Shown here: positions 24,034 to 28,140 of the stretch, in pieces
Position numbering within the stretch: the stretch's first letter is position 1
How the letters are laid out: each line of letters opens with the position of its first letter
From: an uncultured Collinsella sp.
Lineage (GTDB): Bacteria > Actinomycetota > Coriobacteriia > Coriobacteriales > Coriobacteriaceae
Length of the DNA: 28,140 bases
Direction: 5' to 3'
Assembly: GCA_900545615.1 (NCBI GenBank)
Contig: UQZM01000022.1
Span: 1 to 28,140 of the forward strand
The notes under the pieces: generated by a model
The model's database searches: none
What the model saw: only the letters and a program-made list of their open reading frames with translations
What the model was told of the DNA's origin: nothing
Position numbers and translations under genes: made by a program

Positions 24034-24144
24034 AATGATTTTTCTGGGACGGGGATGAGAAAATCATTCCCATCCCAGAAAAACTGGTCTTCCGCCGCGC
24101 GTCACCCAAAATGATTTTTTAATCCCCGTCCCAGAAAAATCATC
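24034..24144. repeat. Pair of inverted 35-bp palindromic repeats between dnaE and the SNF2 gene
   Basis: Unit A (24034-24068) and unit B (24110-24144) are near-perfect reverse complements; 24035-24056 and 24122-24143 match over 22 bp without mismatch. Each unit also has its own AATGATTTT/AAAATCATT-type arms. A third partial core copy, CCCATCCCAGAAAAA, lies at 24069-24083 and can fold with unit A into a ~20-bp stem with a GAAAA loop (24059-24063). Unit B touches the dnaE stop codon. The form resembles a REP or small MITE. It lacks a proper T-tract, so it is not a classical terminator. Confidence 0.75.
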
Positions 24145-27100
24145 TTAGATCACCGTCACGCGACCTTGGTTGCCGACGATGGCCTTTGCCTCTGCCAGCA
24201 GCGGAATCGAGCGTGCATTGACCTTGGCCGGCACCTCGGCACGCAGCACGCGCCCGTCGACTTGCTCAATAAAGATCTCCACGCGGTCGCCGCCCGGGTT
24301 GGTGGTGAGCACCGTGGCCAGGCGCGCCATATTGCCCTGGCTAAAGCGGCTGTTGGGCACCATGACCTCAAAGACCTTGGGCTTGTTTTTCTCCTCGCTA
24401 AGCTCCAGCGGCACAATCTCCTGCGCGATGATCTGGTCGCCGCGGTCCGAGCGCTCGAGCTTGCCCTTAATGCGCACAAACGCGTCGGACAGCTGCGCGC
24501 CGGTCTCGGGATCGACCTCGCCGTACAGATACCCCTCGGCCTCCTTGTAGGTCTTGGGGAACACCACGACCGTGGCCTCGCCTTCCATGTCTTCGAGCTG
24601 CACGATACCCATGGGGTCGCCGTTTTTGGTCACGCGCTTGGACACGCTCGAGACCATGCCGGCCCACCACAGCGCCTTACCCTCGGGAATCTCCTGGTTG
24701 ATGGTGCCGCCCGTAGGATTCTGAACCTCGTAGCCGGTGTCGATCTGCGAGAACGAGAAGTCGCGCGCCTTGGCTAGTGCATACTCAAACGGGCGCAGCG
24801 GGTGGTCCGAGACGTAGATGCCCAGAACCTCTTTCTCTTGGCTCAGCTTAAGGTGGCGGTCCCACTCCTGGCCATCCGGATCGGGCACGCTCACCTCAAA
24901 GCCCGAGCCCTCAACGTCGCCAAACATATCGAAGAACGACGTCTGGCCGCTCGCGCGGTCCTTCTGGCGCTTTACCGCGGCATCGATGATGTTCTCGGGG
25001 TTGTTCTTGTCCACAAAGTGCATCATCTGACGACGCGGATACCCCGTGGAGTCGAAGGCGCCTGCCTTGATCAGCGATTCGATCACGCGACGGTTGGCCT
25101 GGCTCGAGTCCACGCGCTCGACAAAGTCGTGCAGCGTCTTAAACGGACCGCCCGCCTCGCGCTCGGCGATAATCGCCTGCGCCACGCCGGTGCCCACGCC
25201 GCGGATGCCGGCCAGACCAAAGCGCACGCCCTCCTTGGTAGCCGTGAACTCGGTACCGGACTCGTTGACATCTGGCGAAAGCACGGGGATGCCGTCGTGA
25301 CGGCATGCCGAGACGTAGTGCACGATCTTGTCGGTCTTACCCGTATAGGACGTCAGAACGGCCGCCATGTACTCGTGCGGATAGTGCGCCTTGAGCCACG
25401 CCGTCTGCATAACCAGGATGGCGTAGCCGGCGGAGTGCGACTTGTTGAAGGCGTAGGACGCGAACTCAAGAACATCGTCCCAAATCTTCTGGGCGACCTC
25501 GCGCGTGTAGTTGTTCTTGATAGCGCCGTTCATCCAGTGGTCGTAGGTGGTCTCGTCCGAGCCATCCTCCCAGTGCAGCACCGTCGACGTGAGCAGCTTA
25601 ATCTTTTTCTTAGCCACGGGCTTACGGATACGCGAGTCCGATTCGCCCTTGGAGAAGCCGCACATCTCGACGGAGATGAGCATAACCTGCTCCTGGTAGA
25701 CCATGGTGCCGTAGGTTTCGCCCAGGATGTCGTCCAGGCGGTCGTCGTAGGAGACCGCCGGCTCCTTGCCATTCATACGGTTGATGTAGGACGAGACCAT
25801 GCCGGCGCCCAACGGGCCCGGGCGGTACAGGGCGATCAATGCTACGACGTGCTTGTACTCGGTGGGCTTCATGTTCTTGATCGTGGCCGTCATGCCGGCG
25901 GACTCGACCTGGAAGACGCCGGCGGTGTGGCCGGAGCCCATGAGCTTAAAGATCTCGGGATCGTCAAAGGGGATCTCTTCCTCTTTGATGTCGATACCGA
26001 AGTTCTTTTTGATGTTGGCCTTGGCCTTGGAGATAACCGTCAGCGTGCGCAGGCCCAGGAAGTCCATCTTGAGCAGGCCCATGTCGGCGACGGTATGGCC
26101 CTCGTACTGGGTAATCTCGACGCCGCCCTTGGTATCGAGCTTGGTGGGCACGTGCTCGTTGACGGGGTCACGGCAGATCAGAACGGCGCACGCGTGCACG
26201 CCCTCGCCACGGGTGAGGCCCTCGATCGAGAGCGCCGTGTCGATGATGCGACGGGCGTCGTCGTCCTTTTTATAGGCCTCGGCAAAATCGGGGTTAAACA
26301 GATCCTCTTTGCCGGGTTGCTTTTCGAGCACCTGCTTGAGCTTGACCTTGGGGTCGCTCGAGACCATCTTGGACAGGCGCTGGCCCATGTAGACCGGGTA
26401 GTCCAGGACGCGCGCGGCGTCGTTGATGGCCTGCTTGGCCTTGATGGTCGAGTAGGTGATGACGTGGGTGACCTTCTCGGGGCCGTAGAGCTGGCGAACG
26501 TGCTCCACGACCTCGAGGCGCCGCTCATCGTCGAAGTCCATATCGATATCGGGCATCTCGGTACGCTGCGGGGACAGAAACCTCTCGAACATCAGGCCGT
26601 TCTCGAGCGGGTCGAACGCGGTGATGTTCATGGCGTAGGCGACGATAGCGCCGGCGGCAGAGCCACGGCCGGGGCCGACGCCGATGCCGTTGTCCTTGGC
26701 CCATTGCACGTACTCGGCAACGATCAAAAAGTAGGCGGCAAAGCCCTTGTCGCAAATGACCTTGTATTCGTACTCAAAGCGCTCTTTGATGTTGACGCCA
26801 CCGATCTCGCGCGTGGCCCAGTCGTCACCATAGTGCTGGCGCAGGCCCTTCTCGCACTCGCGGCGGAACTGGCTCTCGTGCGTCTCGCCGGGATCGAGCA
26901 ACGGGAAGCGCGGCAGGATGATAGAGTCCCAGTCCAGCTCCACGTAGCACTTGTCGGCGATCTCGAGCGTGTTGTCGCAGGCCTCGGGGCAATACGGGAA
27001 CATCGCCCGCATCTCCTCCTCGGTCTTCATGTAAAACTCCGAGCCGGTCATGCGCATGCGGTTGGGGTCGTCGACCTTGGCGTTCATGCCGATGCACATG

Positions 27101-27948
27101 ATGACATCCTGCACGGGCGCATCCTCGCGGCGCAGGTAGTGGAAGTCGTTGGTGGCAATGACCTTGACGCCCACCTGCTTGGCGATATCGATGAGCGTGC
27201 GGTCCATCTGCTCGTCGGTCAGGCCGTTGTCGGTGGTGATGCCGTGTTCCTGGATCTCGATATAAAAGTCGCCGGGATCGAAGGTGTCGCGGAAGGTCTC
27301 AGCCCACTTGATGGCGCCCTCCATGTCACCGCGGTCGATGTATTTGGGGATGATGCCCGCGATGCAGGCGCTCGTGCAGATCATGCCCTTGGCATGGCGG
27401 CGCAGGTTGTCGAGCGTCACACGGGGCTTGTAGTAAAAGCCCTGCACGGCGGCCTCGGAGACCGTCTGCATCAGGTTGACGTAGCCTTCCTGGTCTTTGG
27501 CCAGGAGGATCATATGATAGAGCTCGGGCTTGTGGTCGCGGGCAAGGGTCTCGTCCGGCGTAAAGTAGACCTCGCAGCCAAAGATGGGCTTGATGACCAG
27601 GGGCGGCTTGAGCTCGTCGATGTTGCCCTTCTCGTCCCACATGGCCATGTCCTTCACATACTGGGCATGCTCGCGCGGGTTTTCCTCGGGATCGGGCTCC
27701 ACCAGCTCGTCGCGGCGGTCCTTTTCCAAGAAGGCCTTGTCGTGGCTCCAGGTTTTGTACTCGGGCGTGTTGTGATTGACGGCGTCGCAGGCCAGCGCCA
27801 GGTCGGGTACGCCGTACATGTAACCGTGATCGGTAATGGCCACGGCGGGCATGCCCAGCTCTACGGCGCGGTTGACCATATCCTGGATACGGGTTGCGCC
27901 GTCGAGCATGGAGAAAACAGTGTGATTGTGCAGATGGACGAATGCCAT
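24145..27948 (-). CDS. dnaE: DNA polymerase III alpha subunit
   Basis: This 1267-residue protein is the replicative polymerase. The N-terminal PHP domain keeps what look like all metal ligands: H5 and H7 (HLHNH), AITDHG, GCEVYF, LYHMILLA, CTSAC and NDFHYL. It may therefore have its own 3'-5' exonuclease activity, as known for actinobacterial DnaE1. The polymerase core has GVGPGRGSAAG and the catalytic PDIDMDF (D467, D469). Fingers and the tandem HhH (FGLAGIRGVGTGVAQAI), beta-clamp-binding region and OB fold (WWAGMVSSVSKRVTKNGDPMGIV, ~1040-1130) follow. Small insertions, such as the acidic stretch near residues 75-110, make it slightly longer than average. The start is supported by CGGAGC upstream and by the conserved first residues. 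A TAAAAT box lies 40 bases upstream. Confidence 0.98.
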   Translation of the reverse strand: MAFVHLHNHTVFSMLDGATRIQDMVNRAVELGMPAVAITDHGYMYGVPDLALACDAVNHNTPEYKTWSHDKAFLEKDRRDELVEPDPEENPREHAQYVKDMAMWDEKGNIDELKPPLVIKPIFGCEVYFTPDETLARDHKPELYHMILLAKDQEGYVNLMQTVSEAAVQGFYYKPRVTLDNLRRHAKGMICTSACIAGIIPKYIDRGDMEGAIKWAETFRDTFDPGDFYIEIQEHGITTDNGLTDEQMDRTLIDIAKQVGVKVIATNDFHYLRREDAPVQDVIMCIGMNAKVDDPNRMRMTGSEFYMKTEEEMRAMFPYCPEACDNTLEIADKCYVELDWDSIILPRFPLLDPGETHESQFRRECEKGLRQHYGDDWATREIGGVNIKERFEYEYKVICDKGFAAYFLIVAEYVQWAKDNGIGVGPGRGSAAGAIVAYAMNITAFDPLENGLMFERFLSPQRTEMPDIDMDFDDERRLEVVEHVRQLYGPEKVTHVITYSTIKAKQAINDAARVLDYPVYMGQRLSKMVSSDPKVKLKQVLEKQPGKEDLFNPDFAEAYKKDDDARRIIDTALSIEGLTRGEGVHACAVLICRDPVNEHVPTKLDTKGGVEITQYEGHTVADMGLLKMDFLGLRTLTVISKAKANIKKNFGIDIKEEEIPFDDPEIFKLMGSGHTAGVFQVESAGMTATIKNMKPTEYKHVVALIALYRPGPLGAGMVSSYINRMNGKEPAVSYDDRLDDILGETYGTMVYQEQVMLISVEMCGFSKGESDSRIRKPVAKKKIKLLTSTVLHWEDGSDETTYDHWMNGAIKNNYTREVAQKIWDDVLEFASYAFNKSHSAGYAILVMQTAWLKAHYPHEYMAAVLTSYTGKTDKIVHYVSACRHDGIPVLSPDVNESGTEFTATKEGVRFGLAGIRGVGTGVAQAIIAEREAGGPFKTLHDFVERVDSSQANRRVIESLIKAGAFDSTGYPRRQMMHFVDKNNPENIIDAAVKRQKDRASGQTSFFDMFGDVEGSGFEVSVPDPDGQEWDRHLKLSQEKEVLGIYVSDHPLRPFEYALAKARDFSFSQIDTGYEVQNPTGGTINQEIPEGKALWWAGMVSSVSKRVTKNGDPMGIVQLEDMEGEATVVVFPKTYKEAEGYLYGEVDPETGAQLSDAFVRIKGKLERSDRGDQIIAQEIVPLELSEEKNKPKVFEVMVPNSRFSQGNMARLATVLTTNPGGDRVEIFIEQVDGRVLRAEVPAKVNARSIPLLAEAKAIVGNQGRVTVI

Positions 27949-27987
27949 GTGATGAGCTCCGATGCGGGTTCGTGTTCTGACTGAACG

Positions 27988-27993
27988 ATTTTA
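27988..27993 (-). promoter_or_regulatory. Candidate -10 box of dnaE
   Basis: TAAAAT on the minus strand would give a ~32-base leader for dnaE. No -35 consensus is evident in the GC-rich stretch upstream. Confidence 0.4.
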
Positions 27994-28042
27994 CCGCACG
28001 GCGCGGACGGCACCCGAACCTAGCCAAACCCACACGGGCAGT

Positions 28043-28063
28043 CTTTTTGGGACCGTCAAAAAG
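28043..28063. repeat. Short inverted repeat upstream of dnaE
   Basis: CTTTTTG (28043-28049) and CAAAAAG (28057-28063) flank GGACCGT. The hairpin could be the terminator or operator of something beyond the window edge; nothing else is recognised in 28000-28140. Confidence 0.4.
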
Positions 28064-28140
28064 GGGGATGAGTGCATCCAGATATATCGAGTATTACTGG
28101 AACCCCGGCGATACGCTGAATGATTTGTGACGAATAGTCA

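Noticed and set aside
24802..27984. 1060-codon open frame on the plus strand opposite dnaE
   Set aside because: It is antisense to a clear dnaE, has His/Val/Leu/Asp-rich composition typical of GC-rich antisense frames, no family motif and no ribosome binding site. The same applies to long plus-strand frames opposite fhs, the NadE-like gene, the SNF2 gene and the zinc-ribbon gene.
27974..27986. GTTCTGACTGAAC palindrome near the dnaE start, considered as an SOS box
   Set aside because: The half-sites are in the opposite order (GTTC...GAAC) to LexA boxes (GAAC...GTTC), and the spacing is 5 rather than 4.
28068..28130. 20-codon plus-strand frame after AGGGGG (MSASRYIEYYW...)
   Set aside because: The purine run touches the ATG without spacing, the frame is very short, and the window ends ten bases later. 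It cannot be supported.

Overview
The window looks like chromosomal DNA of a GC-rich anaerobic actinobacterium of the class Coriobacteriia, probably Collinsella or a close relative. This is inferred, not tested by any search. It rests on the GC-rich coding style, the actinobacterial ruvC-ruvA-ruvB order, an LAxTG-type sorting signal on a Tat-exported protein, formate-tetrahydrofolate ligase, and a superoxide reductase typical of anaerobes.

Positions 1-5165 carry plus-strand accessory genes: a Tat-exported, apparently wall-anchored PI-PLC-type phosphodiesterase (164-2656), a YhcG/DUF1016 PDDEXK nuclease (3261-4313) and an ADP-ribosylglycohydrolase (4377-5165). A small PH-like protein lies on the minus strand (2826-3095). 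The gap 5166-5902 holds a 30-residue peptide gene facing a putative convergent small RNA. Both have the same promoter-leader sequence and share one bidirectional terminator, a layout like Fst/par type I toxin-antitoxin loci.

Positions 5903-8778 form a minus-strand operon: a membrane-anchored secreted protein, a lipoprotein ending in an LHH (HNH/Endo VII) nuclease domain, and a SUKH (SMI1/KNR4) protein. This reads as a polymorphic toxin, its immunity protein and a surface partner. Positions 8941-9458 hold tiny genes, one of which appears frameshifted.

Positions 9682-13575 carry a double zinc-ribbon protein (minus), a divergent cation diffusion facilitator (plus) and a membrane protein with Thr-rich motifs, a PASTA-like region and four heptad repeats (minus).

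Positions 13754-27948 are all minus strand and mostly housekeeping: fhs; ruvC-ruvA-ruvB with translational coupling and a LexA-type box; a glutamine-dependent NAD synthetase homologue that has lost both active sites; superoxide reductase; a SWIM/SNF2 helicase; and dnaE. A set of inverted 35-bp repeats fills the gap between dnaE and the helicase gene.

The strongest candidates for undescribed biology are the lipoprotein LHH toxin operon, the convergent peptide/sRNA locus, and the NadE pseudoenzyme encoded next to ruvCAB.
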